This document shows, in pieces, positions 45,981 to 54,765 of a stretch of DNA of 64,000 bases (position 1 is the first letter of the stretch; each line of letters opens with the position of its first letter). Below the pieces are notes generated by a model. It made no database searches, was not told where the DNA came from, and saw only the letters and a program-made list of their open reading frames with translations. The position numbers were made by a program, and so were the translations under genes. The stretch is from an uncultured Eubacterium sp. (lineage in GTDB: Bacteria > Bacillota > Clostridia > Lachnospirales > Lachnospiraceae), in assembly GCF_937958975.1 (NCBI RefSeq), contig NZ_CALGRE010000045.1, positions 1 to 64,000 of the forward strand, written 5' to 3'.

Positions 45981-47336
45981 ATGAAAAATATATCAGAAAG
46001 ATTTGTAGATTTTATATATGAGTTAGCCCAGAATGAAGTTTCAGAGACAGATTTGGTGCAGGCACGAAAATGTTTTGCAGATTATATTAGTGTTACTGTA
46101 GGTGGTGCAAAGACTTCAAAAGAAAAAGTTAGAAAGTTTGTAGAGAGTAATCAAGGGGAATATGGCATTATCGGTTATTGCAAAAAAGTGTCTTTTAATA
46201 GTGCCGTAATGGTGAATGCCTACAATTCCCATGTTTTAGAATTGGATGATGGCCATAGGGTTGCAATGATGCATTTAGCTGCTCCAATATTTTCAGGATT
46301 GATTAGCGTGGGTGAAAAAAACCAGTGTACATTGAAGGAAATCTTGAAAAGTGCGGTGATTGGATATGAGGTTTCAATCCGCCTGGCAAGTGCTGTACAG
46401 CCAAGTCACAAGAAAAAAGGATTTCATGCAACAGGTACATGTGGAACGGTTGGGTGTGCTTTAGCGATAGCAACTTTATTGAAATACAATAAACAGGAAA
46501 TGCTTAATGTTTTGTGTGCAGCTGCTACATCGGCCGCAGGATTGCTGGAGGCTATCACGGGTAAGTCCGAGCAAAAACCATATAATATAGCAAATGCAGC
46601 AAATGCCGGAGTAAATGCAGCATTGTTTGGAAAATATTTTTGCGGTCCGAAAGATATCCTTGGGGGAGAAAGAGGATTTGTCAAAAATATGAGTGATGAA
46701 TATGATATGGATTTACTAATTCAGAAACAAGATAAAATGGCAATAAATGGAATATATATGAAACCGTATGCGGCATGCAGACACTGTCATGCACCGATAG
46801 AAGCAGCATTAAAGATTGCCGCAGGGGAAGAAGTGGATGTGAGGAATATCGAAAACGTTGTTGTAGATACTTACAATTTGGCTGTGTATGGGCATGAACA
46901 TAAAAAAATTGAGGGTGTAAATTCAGCAAAGATGAGTATTCCGTATAGTGTAGCGGTGGCACTAATGTATCATAAAGCAGGTCTGGAAATGTTTCGTCAG
47001 GAAATTATTTATGATGAGAAAATAACAAGTTTGACAAATAAGGTAATGGTAAAAGAAAATGAAGAACTCTCCAAGCTCGTTCCGGACAAGAGAAGTGCAG
47101 TTGTGACAGTAAATTATTTAGATGGCACAGCAGTGACAGCAAGAGTGGATTATCCAAAGGGAGAACCTGAAAATCCTATAGATAAGCAGGAGTTATCAGA
47201 CAAATTTTATTCCTTAATGAATAGTGGAGGAATAGGTGAAACAGAGATTGAAAAAGTTTGGAAGTTTATTTGGGAAACAGATAATGAAAATATGGAAATA
47301 GCAGGTTTGTTCGAGATTTTAGGAGATATGGTATAG
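45981..47336 (+). CDS. MmgE/PrpD family protein
   Basis: 451 residues, full family length. Recognised by NSHVLELDDGHRVAMMHLAAP (split as LELDDGHR), the signature GFHATGTCGTVGCALA, and KPYAACRHCHAPIEAAL. Relatives are 2-methylcitrate dehydratase, cis-aconitate decarboxylase and iminodisuccinate epimerase, all of which act on substituted di- or tricarboxylic acids by taking a proton off a carbon. No methylcitrate-cycle partners are present; instead, a fumarase-like pair, an Ldh2 enzyme and an ATP-grasp ligase follow, so I infer a step in making a polysaccharide substituent. The 22-base gap from the flippase places it in the same operon. Confidence 0.88.
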   Translation: MKNISERFVDFIYELAQNEVSETDLVQARKCFADYISVTVGGAKTSKEKVRKFVESNQGEYGIIGYCKKVSFNSAVMVNAYNSHVLELDDGHRVAMMHLAAPIFSGLISVGEKNQCTLKEILKSAVIGYEVSIRLASAVQPSHKKKGFHATGTCGTVGCALAIATLLKYNKQEMLNVLCAAATSAAGLLEAITGKSEQKPYNIANAANAGVNAALFGKYFCGPKDILGGERGFVKNMSDEYDMDLLIQKQDKMAINGIYMKPYAACRHCHAPIEAALKIAAGEEVDVRNIENVVVDTYNLAVYGHEHKKIEGVNSAKMSIPYSVAVALMYHKAGLEMFRQEIIYDEKITSLTNKVMVKENEELSKLVPDKRSAVVTVNYLDGTAVTARVDYPKGEPENPIDKQELSDKFYSLMNSGGIGETEIEKVWKFIWETDNENMEIAGLFEILGDMV

Positions 47337-47373
47337 TAGTATTACAGTTTTAAATACTTTAAAGGAGAAAAAG

Positions 47374-48261
47374 ATGGAGACTGTTTTAATTGTCTTGAAT
47401 TATAATGATTATGTCACAACAGAAAAGCTATTACAAAATGTAAGGGATATTAATAGGATAAATAAAATCATTGTAGTGGATAACTTTTCCACAGATAAAT
47501 CATTTGAACAATTAAGTAAGTACAAAAATGAAAAAATAGATGTAATTAAAACAGAAAGAAATGGCGGCTATGCATATGGGAATAATTATGGAATAAGCTA
47601 TGCCATAAAACAATATTCGCCTGAGTATGTATTGATAGCCAACCCTGATATAGAACTTAATAAAAAAATTATAGAGGAGATTTTAAATTTTTATAAGAAA
47701 AAAGAAGGGAATAATGAAAAAGTCGGGATTGTAACAGGAAAAATGATTACGACATCTGATATTAATATACATTCGGCATGGAAGCTTCCGGGATATGCTG
47801 ATTGTATATGGGAGAATCTTCTGGTTTTAAGAAAAATATTACATAAACGCGGTGGTGTCTATGAAGACACATATTTTGAAAGAGAGTTCAGCGAAGTGGA
47901 TGTGATTAACGGTTCTTTTTTTGCCATTCATAAAAAAACGTTTTTAGATGTGGGAATGTTTGATGAGGACACGTTTTTATATGGGGAGGAAAACATACTG
48001 GCATATAAATTGAAAGAAAAAGGTTATAAAAATTATGTACTCAATAGGTATGAATACCTTCACCATCATTCCATAAGTATATCGAAGAGTATCAAATCTG
48101 TGGGAAAGAGGCTTAATTTGGCATATGATAGCAGGGTGTTGTATTTAGATAAATATTTGGGTGTTGGAAAGGCAAAAAAGATTTTTCACACGATTACATA
48201 TAGAATAGGCAAGATGAATTATTTATTGTTAAAAGGTGTTTTAGGAACTTTAAAAAAATAG
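47374..48261 (+). CDS. Family 2 glycosyltransferase
   Basis: 295 residues. GT-A start TVLIVLNYNDYVTTEKLL (residues 3-20), IIVVDNFSTDKSFEQL, NGGYAYGNNYGI and the donor-binding LIANPDIELNK. This is the arrangement of rhamnosyltransferase/galactofuranosyltransferase-like GT2 enzymes (WbbL-like). INGSFFAIHKKTFLDVGMFDE near residue 190 is the usual second motif. It is the only glycosyltransferase placed among the carboxylate-metabolism genes, which hints that it transfers the modified sugar. Confidence 0.88.
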   Translation: METVLIVLNYNDYVTTEKLLQNVRDINRINKIIVVDNFSTDKSFEQLSKYKNEKIDVIKTERNGGYAYGNNYGISYAIKQYSPEYVLIANPDIELNKKIIEEILNFYKKKEGNNEKVGIVTGKMITTSDINIHSAWKLPGYADCIWENLLVLRKILHKRGGVYEDTYFEREFSEVDVINGSFFAIHKKTFLDVGMFDEDTFLYGEENILAYKLKEKGYKNYVLNRYEYLHHHSISISKSIKSVGKRLNLAYDSRVLYLDKYLGVGKAKKIFHTITYRIGKMNYLLLKGVLGTLKK

Positions 48262-48288
48262 TTTAGATATTAAGAGGGAGATTTAGTC

Positions 48289-49182
48289 ATGCAAGAGACA
48301 AGAGAATTTTTAAAATTAATAGGAATGCCCGAGGGAGATGCTTATAATCTTCCTTCATCAGAAAAGAGATTCGACGATGGAGGACAGTATCGTTTTGAAG
48401 TGCCGGGAATACAGGGACCTAAAGTAATGGAGGCTTTATTAAATGAAATGGACAAGTATCAGATTAGTCTTCACAGAGTAACGCAGACAAAAGGAATCAT
48501 GTTATTAACAGATAATGAAATAATGGACATGGTAAGTTTGGCAAAGGATTATGGTACTGATTTAATCCTTGCGATAGGACCTAGAGCAACAACGGACACG
48601 AGTGCTTCGGTTAATACACCTGAGGGAGTTAGGATGGGCTATAGGCTTCGCGGACAGGAACAGATAGTAAGAGCGGTAGAAGATGTGAAAAGAGCAGCAG
48701 CTCTGGGCTGTCATTCTTTTTTAGTGTATGATGAAGGCTGTTTGTGGCTCTTAAATGAAATGAGAAAAGCGGGTGAGATACCGGGAGATTGTCATTTTAA
48801 GATATCAGCACATGCGGGTCATGGAAATCCCTGTGCAGCAAAACTTCTTGAGACAATTGGAGCAAATTCTGTAAATCCTGTCAGAGATATTCAATTGCCT
48901 ATGTTAGCGGCAATGCGTCAGGCAATCGATATACCAATTGACATTCATACAGAAAATCCAAAGTCCACAGGCGGATTTATAAGGCATTATGAAGTTCCTG
49001 AAATGATTCGGATTGCCTCTCCGATTTATTTGAAAACAGGAGGTTCTGTAGCTAAAACGCATAGTTGGGACAGCTCTGAGGCAGATGCGAAGCAGAGAGC
49101 GAAACAGGTATCATTAGTAAAGAGAATGATTGATGCGTACTATCCGGAAGCGGTTCAGTCACCAAAGGGCAGTATAAAATAA
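48289..49182 (+). CDS. TIM-barrel protein, possibly U32-peptidase-like
   Basis: A 297-residue cytoplasmic protein I can place only loosely. It has the rhythm of a TIM barrel (RFEVPGIQGPKVMEALL, LILAIGPRATTD, GCHSFLVYDEGCLWLL, CHFKISAHAGHGNPCAAKL, PIDIHTENPKSTGGF, PIYLKTGG). Similar proteins are, as far as I recall, labelled U32-family peptidase, but the diagnostic U32 motif is not clear and there is no reason for a protease here. Polar residues at strand ends (His/Glu in AHAGHGN and IHTEN) look like an active site. The GGGAG ribosome site is seven bases before the ATG. Probable enzyme of the carboxylate pathway; reaction unknown. Confidence 0.7.
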   Translation: MQETREFLKLIGMPEGDAYNLPSSEKRFDDGGQYRFEVPGIQGPKVMEALLNEMDKYQISLHRVTQTKGIMLLTDNEIMDMVSLAKDYGTDLILAIGPRATTDTSASVNTPEGVRMGYRLRGQEQIVRAVEDVKRAAALGCHSFLVYDEGCLWLLNEMRKAGEIPGDCHFKISAHAGHGNPCAAKLLETIGANSVNPVRDIQLPMLAAMRQAIDIPIDIHTENPKSTGGFIRHYEVPEMIRIASPIYLKTGGSVAKTHSWDSSEADAKQRAKQVSLVKRMIDAYYPEAVQSPKGSIK

Positions 49183-49202
49183 CAGATAGTAAAGGAAAGA
49201 AT

Positions 49203-50237
49203 ATGTCGTACATAACAATTGAGAGTTTGAGAGAGACAACGCAGGAATTGTTGAAAACATGGCAGGTTCCGAAAGAACAGGCGAAAGTTATCACAGATAC
49301 TATTGTATATGCACATACCCATGAGAAACATACTCACGGAATAACAAGAATGCCTATTTATGAGAAGAAGATGAGACTTGGTTTAATGCCTCGGAATACT
49401 GTGGTAGAAAAAATTATGGACACAGTTTCCATGACAGTTTTTGATTGCAATAACGGTTTTGGACAGATTGCGGCTGATATCGCTATGAGAAATTGTATTG
49501 AAAAGGCAAAAAAGACAGGTGTGGGTATTTCGTTTGTCAGAAATAGTAATAATTTTGGTGTAGCGGGATATTTTGGAGAGATAGCAGCAAATGAAGAGAT
49601 GGTTGGAATGGTAGTAACCAGTTCCGGGCCGGCAGTTGCGCCGCCAGGGGGGACAAGGTCTATTTTTGGAACAAATCCGATTTGCTATGCATTTCCGTCG
49701 AAAAATGGAAATATTGTTCTGGATATGGCGATATCAGAGGCGGCAAGAGGTAAAATAAGACTGGCAGAGAAGAACGGTGAGAAAATTCCGTTTGGATGGG
49801 CAGTTGACCGGGAAGGAAACCCCACAGATAATCCGACAGAGGCATTAAAAGGAAATATGCTTGCCATAGGTGGTGTAAAAGGTTTTGGCCTTGCGATGTC
49901 AATTGATATTTTGGCGGGACTTTTAAGCGGTTCAGCTTTTGGGGGCGAGATAAAGCCGTTGGGAGCAGAAGATGCACCGTCACGACATGGTCATATGATG
50001 TTGGCAATTGATATTAGTAAGTTAATGACGGTGGAGGAATACGATAAAAAAATAGAACAGCTTATTTTGGCAGTGAAGGGCTGTGGAGAAGATGGAAATA
50101 TATATATGCCGGGTGAAAAATCGGGAAGGAATGCATTAAAAAATGCTGTAAAGGTTGAATTAAAAGATAAACAGATACAAGATTATAACGAATTGGCAGA
50201 AAAGTTTGAGGTAGCAAACAGACTGGAAAGTGTATAA
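49203..50237 (+). CDS. Ldh2 family (malate/L-lactate-type) NAD(P)-dependent oxidoreductase
   Basis: 344 residues, typical for the family that includes malate, L-sulfolactate, ureidoglycolate and 2,3-diketogulonate dehydrogenases; it interconverts a 2-hydroxy and a 2-oxo acid. Family landmarks are AHTHEKHTHGITRMPIY (with the catalytic His), VRNSNNFGVAGYFGE, the cofactor segment GTRSIFGTNPICYAFP, VLDMAISEAARGKI, and KGFGLAMSIDILAGLLSG. The substrate cannot be read. It follows the TIM-barrel gene by 20 bases and precedes the ATP-grasp gene by 11. Confidence 0.92.
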   Translation: MSYITIESLRETTQELLKTWQVPKEQAKVITDTIVYAHTHEKHTHGITRMPIYEKKMRLGLMPRNTVVEKIMDTVSMTVFDCNNGFGQIAADIAMRNCIEKAKKTGVGISFVRNSNNFGVAGYFGEIAANEEMVGMVVTSSGPAVAPPGGTRSIFGTNPICYAFPSKNGNIVLDMAISEAARGKIRLAEKNGEKIPFGWAVDREGNPTDNPTEALKGNMLAIGGVKGFGLAMSIDILAGLLSGSAFGGEIKPLGAEDAPSRHGHMMLAIDISKLMTVEEYDKKIEQLILAVKGCGEDGNIYMPGEKSGRNALKNAVKVELKDKQIQDYNELAEKFEVANRLESV

Positions 50238-50248
50238 GGAGACCAAAC

Positions 50249-51496
50249 ATGGAAAAACAGATTGCATTAGTTTTAGGTGGTACAGTTCCTCATATGGAAT
50301 TAATCAGGCAATTAAAGGAAAGAGGGTATTATACAATACTGATAGACTATCTGGACAATCCACCCGCAGCAGATGTCGCAGATGAACATATAAAAGAGAG
50401 TACATTAGATGAAGAAAAGGTGCTGGAGATTGCAAAACAGCGCAGAGCAAGCCTTGTGATTAGTGGATGTGTAGACCAGGCAAATATATCTGCATGTTAC
50501 GCATTGGAAAATATGGGATTGCATGCTCCGTATAGCTATGATGTTGCGAAAAAAATAACAAATAAGGGTTATATGAAAAGAGTGATGAGAGAGAATGGTA
50601 TTCCCACATCACAATACATATATGTTGAAAACAGTGATGAAATTCCACAGATAGATATTGAATATCCTGTCATGGTAAAACCGGCAGACAGTAATTCTGC
50701 AAATGGAGTGAAAAAGGCATCTGATGAAGAAGAAATGAAAGAGTATCTCGGAGAGGCTTTAAAAATCAGCAGAAATGGAAGAGCAATTATCGAAGGATTT
50801 GTGGAAGGTCAGGAGATAAGTGCATATTGTTTTGTTCAGAATCATAAGGCAAAACTTTTAATGACCGCAGAGAGGCTTAGTATAACAGAAGGTCAGGAAA
50901 AGGTTATTAAATGTTATGCATCGATTGCTCCGGCGAGGATTTCTAAGCAGGCTGAAAAAAATGCTGAGGAGATTACGACAAAAATTGCGAACGCTTTCGG
51001 TTTGGATAATACTCCCTTGTTCTTTCAGGGAATTGTGCGGGGAGATGATATTTATGTGATAGAATTTGCACCGAGGGTTGGGGGAGGAATCAGCTACAGA
51101 ACGATTTTGAGCAATACAGGGTTTGATATTATCTCAGCCACAATCGATTCCTATTTAGGACGTAGTCCGGAGTACAAGTATTATAATCCGGAACACATAT
51201 ATGTTGTGAATACAATTTATGGTGAGGATAGTGTTTATGACCATATGGAAGGGTTTGAGAAGCTTATCGATAATGGTACAATTGAATATATGTTTTATCA
51301 TAAAAAGAAAGGAGCAATCCTGGATAATAGCAGGGCGAGCAGCAGTAGAATCGGCGCATTTATTGTAAAAGCAGATGATGAGACAGAAATGTTTGAGAAG
51401 GTGAAAAAAGCATATGAAACGCTTGATGCAAAGGATAAAACAGGAAACAGTATCATAAGAAGAGAGTTAAATATAGATTATTTGTTGAATCAATAG
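50249..51496 (+). CDS. ATP-grasp carboxylate-amine ligase
   Basis: 415 residues with the three ATP-grasp parts: a preATP Rossmann domain (IALVLGGTVPHMELIRQLKE split as LVLGGTVPH), the ATP lid with YPVMVKPADSNSANGVKK and AIIEGFVEGQEIS, and the metal-binding IYVIEFAPRVGGGISYRTI. It most resembles L-amino-acid ligase/carbamoyl-phosphate-synthase-like members, which activate a carboxylate as acyl phosphate and join it to an amine. In this operon it would link the carboxylic acid made by its neighbours to an amino sugar or amino acid. AGGAGACC precedes the ATG. Confidence 0.92.
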   Translation: MEKQIALVLGGTVPHMELIRQLKERGYYTILIDYLDNPPAADVADEHIKESTLDEEKVLEIAKQRRASLVISGCVDQANISACYALENMGLHAPYSYDVAKKITNKGYMKRVMRENGIPTSQYIYVENSDEIPQIDIEYPVMVKPADSNSANGVKKASDEEEMKEYLGEALKISRNGRAIIEGFVEGQEISAYCFVQNHKAKLLMTAERLSITEGQEKVIKCYASIAPARISKQAEKNAEEITTKIANAFGLDNTPLFFQGIVRGDDIYVIEFAPRVGGGISYRTILSNTGFDIISATIDSYLGRSPEYKYYNPEHIYVVNTIYGEDSVYDHMEGFEKLIDNGTIEYMFYHKKKGAILDNSRASSSRIGAFIVKADDETEMFEKVKKAYETLDAKDKTGNSIIRRELNIDYLLNQ

Positions 51497-51514
51497 TGAT
51501 TGAAAGGGATTGGG

Positions 51515-52654
51515 ATGAGACACCACAAATATAATACAGAGTATAAATTTGTAAAAGAACCGGAAGATTTTAACAAGTATACAGACAGGTCGATGCTTCA
51601 ATATTGTCTTGGGGCAACGATGTATATGCCGGGAACAAAAGATTTTACAGAGGCCATTTTAGAGGAAAAACGTGCAGGACTCACATCTATGACGATGTGT
51701 TTTGAAGATGCGTGCAAAGAGGAGGATGTGCCGCAGGCAGAACGAAACTGTATCAGGATGTTAGATAAAATAAATGCAGAGTTGCAGGAAGGAAGGTTTG
51801 ACTATAAAAATCTTCCATTGATTGTGTTTAGAGTGCGTTCCGTGGAGCAGTTTAAAGAGTTTGCAAATATGCTGAAACCGGAGCATATTAAGTTGATTAC
51901 GGGATTTAATTTCCCTAAATTTAATGCGGTTAATGGGGCAAGATATTTTGGGTATTTAAAAGAGTTAAATGAGAGATTTGGAGAAATTTTGTATGGGATG
52001 CCTATTTTAGAAGATAGAAGAGTGGCATTTAAAGAGAGCAGGATTCAGGAATTAATTGATATTAAAAGAATATTGGATGAATATAAAGAACTGGTGTTGA
52101 ATGTGCGTGTGGGGGCAACCGATTTTTCAGCATGTTTTGGCGCAAGGCGCGATATTAATTATACGATATATGATATTATGACTGTTCGTGATATTCTTAT
52201 GGATATATTAAATGTTTTTACGCGTGATAATGACTACACTGTTTCGGGACCGGTATGGGAGTATTTTAAAATTAATAAGAGCTTGAAATTTGATGAAGAG
52301 TTACCTGAAATAGACTTAAAGGAGTCGCTTTTAAAGCGTACACCACTCGTAAATGATGCGGTGGACGGATTGATGCGAGAACTGATTTTAGATAAAGCAA
52401 ATGGATTTATTGGAAAGACAATTATTCACCCGACACATATAAAATATGTAAACGGTATGCTGGCAGTGACAAGAGAAGAGTATGAAGATGCATATCAAAT
52501 TATGAATACAAGTGGAGGGGTTATTAAAAGTTCTAATGGAAATAAGATGAATGAGATTGGACCACATAGGATGTGGGCGGAAAGAATTGTCATGAGAGCC
52601 AGAGCTTATGGTGTAATACAAAATGAAACAGAGTATTTAAAATTGTTTAGATAA
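51515..52654 (+). CDS. HpcH/HpaI/citrate-lyase-like C-C bond lyase (TIM barrel)
   Basis: 379 residues. The ATG at 51515 follows AAAGGG; the TTG at 51500 would put the ribosome site inside the gene. Sequence LQYCLGATMYMPGTKDFTEA, SMTMCFEDACKEEDVPQAERN (split as CFEDACKEEDV) and FIGKTIIHPTHIKYVN show the citrate-lyase-beta-like barrel, with the metal-binding Glu/Asp of CFEDA. It looks closest to the 'C-C bond lyase' group described in tellurite-resistance-associated (Ter) biosynthetic operons, where it also accompanies an ATP-grasp enzyme. It should make or break a C-C bond in a 2-oxo or CoA-linked acid. Confidence 0.85.
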   Translation: MRHHKYNTEYKFVKEPEDFNKYTDRSMLQYCLGATMYMPGTKDFTEAILEEKRAGLTSMTMCFEDACKEEDVPQAERNCIRMLDKINAELQEGRFDYKNLPLIVFRVRSVEQFKEFANMLKPEHIKLITGFNFPKFNAVNGARYFGYLKELNERFGEILYGMPILEDRRVAFKESRIQELIDIKRILDEYKELVLNVRVGATDFSACFGARRDINYTIYDIMTVRDILMDILNVFTRDNDYTVSGPVWEYFKINKSLKFDEELPEIDLKESLLKRTPLVNDAVDGLMRELILDKANGFIGKTIIHPTHIKYVNGMLAVTREEYEDAYQIMNTSGGVIKSSNGNKMNEIGPHRMWAERIVMRARAYGVIQNETEYLKLFR

Positions 52655-52670
52655 GATATAAGGAGAGAAT

Positions 52671-53369
52671 ATGGACGAGAAGAGTATTTTAAAATATGGA
52701 GCAATAATTGACAGGTCAGAATTAGATGAGAGTTCAATGTGTTATAAAGATACAAGACTTACAAAATCATTTGTCGGACCAAATTGTACAGTGGGAGACA
52801 GAACTATTTTATTTAATACCAGACTGGAAGGTTCAAATGAAATCCGAAGAGATTGTTATGTAACAGATTCTATTTTGGGATATGGTTCGACTATAAGTCA
52901 TGGTACGGTAGTTAAAAATACTCAGATGAGAAAGTTTAGCGGTCTTTCATGGGGAGTTAGTGTAGGAGGAAAAAATCATAACTATAGGAGAGCTACAACA
53001 GTATCGGATTATCAGTTTGGCAGAATATTTCATGGGAGCAGTGAGATTATTCCAAGTAAATTTGAGGATACAATAATTGGAAACGATGTGTGGGTAGGTA
53101 ATGGTGCTATTATATTAAGAGGAATAAAAATTGGTGATGGAGCAGTTGTTGGGGCAGGTGCTGTTGTGACGAAAGACGTAGAGCCATATACAATTGTAGC
53201 AGGATGTCCGGCTAAGCCAATTAAGATGAGATATGACAATGAAAAATATATTGAAGAACTCTTAGAAATTAAGTGGTGGGATTGGAGTTTAGAAAAAATA
53301 GAGAAGAATTTGGATTTACTTCTCAGCGAGGTAAACGAAGAAATGTTAGCAAAATTAAAGGAGATATAG
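52671..53369 (+). CDS. Left-handed beta-helix acyltransferase (XAT/CatB-like)
   Basis: 232 residues of hexapeptide repeats (FVGPNCTVGDRTILFNTRL, IGNDVWVGNGAIILRGIKIG, DGAVVGAGAVVTKDV, YTIVAGCPAKPIKMRYD) ending in the WWDWSLEKI helix of xenobiotic/antibiotic-type acetyltransferases. The likely catalytic His lies in the ISHGTVV or KNHNY loops. Uses acyl-CoA to acylate an amine or hydroxyl. Given the location it probably modifies a sugar or the intermediate of the neighbouring pathway, not an antibiotic. The gap of 16 bases before and 3 after keeps it in the operon. Confidence 0.9.
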   Translation: MDEKSILKYGAIIDRSELDESSMCYKDTRLTKSFVGPNCTVGDRTILFNTRLEGSNEIRRDCYVTDSILGYGSTISHGTVVKNTQMRKFSGLSWGVSVGGKNHNYRRATTVSDYQFGRIFHGSSEIIPSKFEDTIIGNDVWVGNGAIILRGIKIGDGAVVGAGAVVTKDVEPYTIVAGCPAKPIKMRYDNEKYIEELLEIKWWDWSLEKIEKNLDLLLSEVNEEMLAKLKEI

Positions 53370-53372
53370 GGA

Positions 53373-53885
53373 ATGAGTGAACCAATCAGGCTTCAAACGC
53401 CAATTTCGGACGAAGATATTGCCGGATTAAAAGTTGGAGAACAGGTTCTTATATCCGGTTATATATATTGTGGGAGAGATGCCGTTTTACCGAAGGTTTG
53501 TGCCTTAATAGAAAATAATGAAATAGAGAAGACAGATATTAAATTACGGGGAAATGTTATTTTTCATACAGCGGTAAGTCCGGCAGGTGTAGGACCGACT
53601 TCGAGCAATAAATTAGAGATTGAGAGTAGTTTTCCAGCGCTATCGAGAGCCGGAGTGAAACTTCATTTGGGCAAGGGGGCTATTGGCAAGGAGACTATAA
53701 AGTCTTTAGATGATAATAATTCGGTTTATGCAGTAATACCGCCGGTAACGGCTCTGCTTGGAGAAAACACTTTACAGCAAAGAGTTGTAGCTTTTCCGGA
53801 ACTAGGAATGGAAGCATTATACGAGTTGAAAGTAGTTGATTATCCGGCGATTATAGCTGCAGCCCATAATGAGAGCATTTATTAG
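53373..53885 (+). CDS. Class I fumarase/tartrate dehydratase-like hydratase, beta subunit
   Basis: 170 residues, the usual size of a separate beta subunit (TtdB/FumB-type). Family pieces: LKVGEQVLISGYIYCGRDA (residues about 20-38), IFHTAVSPAG, GPTSSNKLEI, and LGKGAIGKETI, which contribute to the hydroxy-acid substrate pocket. It pairs with the alpha subunit 11 bases downstream; the order beta-then-alpha is the reverse of the most common arrangement. It starts three bases after the acyltransferase gene. Confidence 0.93.
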   Translation: MSEPIRLQTPISDEDIAGLKVGEQVLISGYIYCGRDAVLPKVCALIENNEIEKTDIKLRGNVIFHTAVSPAGVGPTSSNKLEIESSFPALSRAGVKLHLGKGAIGKETIKSLDDNNSVYAVIPPVTALLGENTLQQRVVAFPELGMEALYELKVVDYPAIIAAAHNESIY

Positions 53886-53896
53886 GAGATAATGAA

Positions 53897-54754
53897 ATGT
53901 ATGATGAAGTGATTGTTGGTCAGGTGTGTGATGCATTAGTGAAGGCAGGTTCGACATTTTTGCCGGATAAAAAGTGTGCATATCAGAGGGCGATAAATAA
54001 AGAAACGAATGCGCAGGCAAAATGGACATTAGAAAAAATACTGCAAAACGCAGAAGTGGCTGAAAAAAATGAAAGTCCGCTTTGTGATGATACAGGTATT
54101 CCTCATTTGGTTCTGGAAGTGGGAAGGAATCAGGCTGTCACCGGGAGAATGCTAGAATCTATTAAAGAAGGAATTAGACAGGGACTTAAAAAACTGCCGG
54201 GAAGACCAATGGCAGTGAAGGGGAATGATGAGCAAAGAATAGGACAATCTTTAGGGATGGAAGAAGACCCGGCGAAATTAGAGGCTTCGCCTATATTGAT
54301 TAGAGATATAGAGGAGGATGTTATAAGACTTCATGTGTTAATGTTTGGTGGAGGACCGGCTATCAGAGGTAAAACATATAGAATATTCCATAAGCATAAT
54401 ACACAGGTTGTATTAGATGAAATAGTGGATTGGGCAAAAGAAGCAACAAAACAGCTTGGCTGTACTCCGTGTACATTAGCTGTTGGTGTGGGACGTTCCC
54501 ATTATGAGGCAGCTTCAATGATGCTTATGGCATTAGTGGATGGAACATATGATAAACAGAGCAGGATGGAAGAATATATTACGAGTAAAGTGAATGAAGC
54601 ATATGTTGGTCCCCTCGGACTTGGAGGTGATACGACGGTTTTGGCGACATTTATGAAAACGGGTCCACAGAGAGCAAGCGGAGTAAGAGTAGTGTGTTTA
54701 AGACCGTGTTGTTGTTTTGAACCGAGAATTGCCACAGTTGTTTTAAAAAAATGA
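53897..54754 (+). CDS. Class I fumarase/tartrate dehydratase-like hydratase, alpha subunit
   Basis: 285 residues, the 4Fe-4S subunit. Cluster-ligand candidates in the three expected positions are Cys63 in PLCDDTG, Cys189 in LGCTPCTLAVGVG, and Cys267 in VVCLRPCCCFEP; the last region has an unusual CCC at 271-273. It adds or removes water across the double bond of an unsaturated dicarboxylate such as fumarate or an analogue. An oxygen-sensitive enzyme suits an anaerobe. As a gene inside a polysaccharide operon it is probably specialised and not the TCA-cycle fumarase. Confidence 0.92.
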   Translation: MYDEVIVGQVCDALVKAGSTFLPDKKCAYQRAINKETNAQAKWTLEKILQNAEVAEKNESPLCDDTGIPHLVLEVGRNQAVTGRMLESIKEGIRQGLKKLPGRPMAVKGNDEQRIGQSLGMEEDPAKLEASPILIRDIEEDVIRLHVLMFGGGPAIRGKTYRIFHKHNTQVVLDEIVDWAKEATKQLGCTPCTLAVGVGRSHYEAASMMLMALVDGTYDKQSRMEEYITSKVNEAYVGPLGLGGDTTVLATFMKTGPQRASGVRVVCLRPCCCFEPRIATVVLKK

Positions 54755-54765
54755 AAGGGTAAGTG

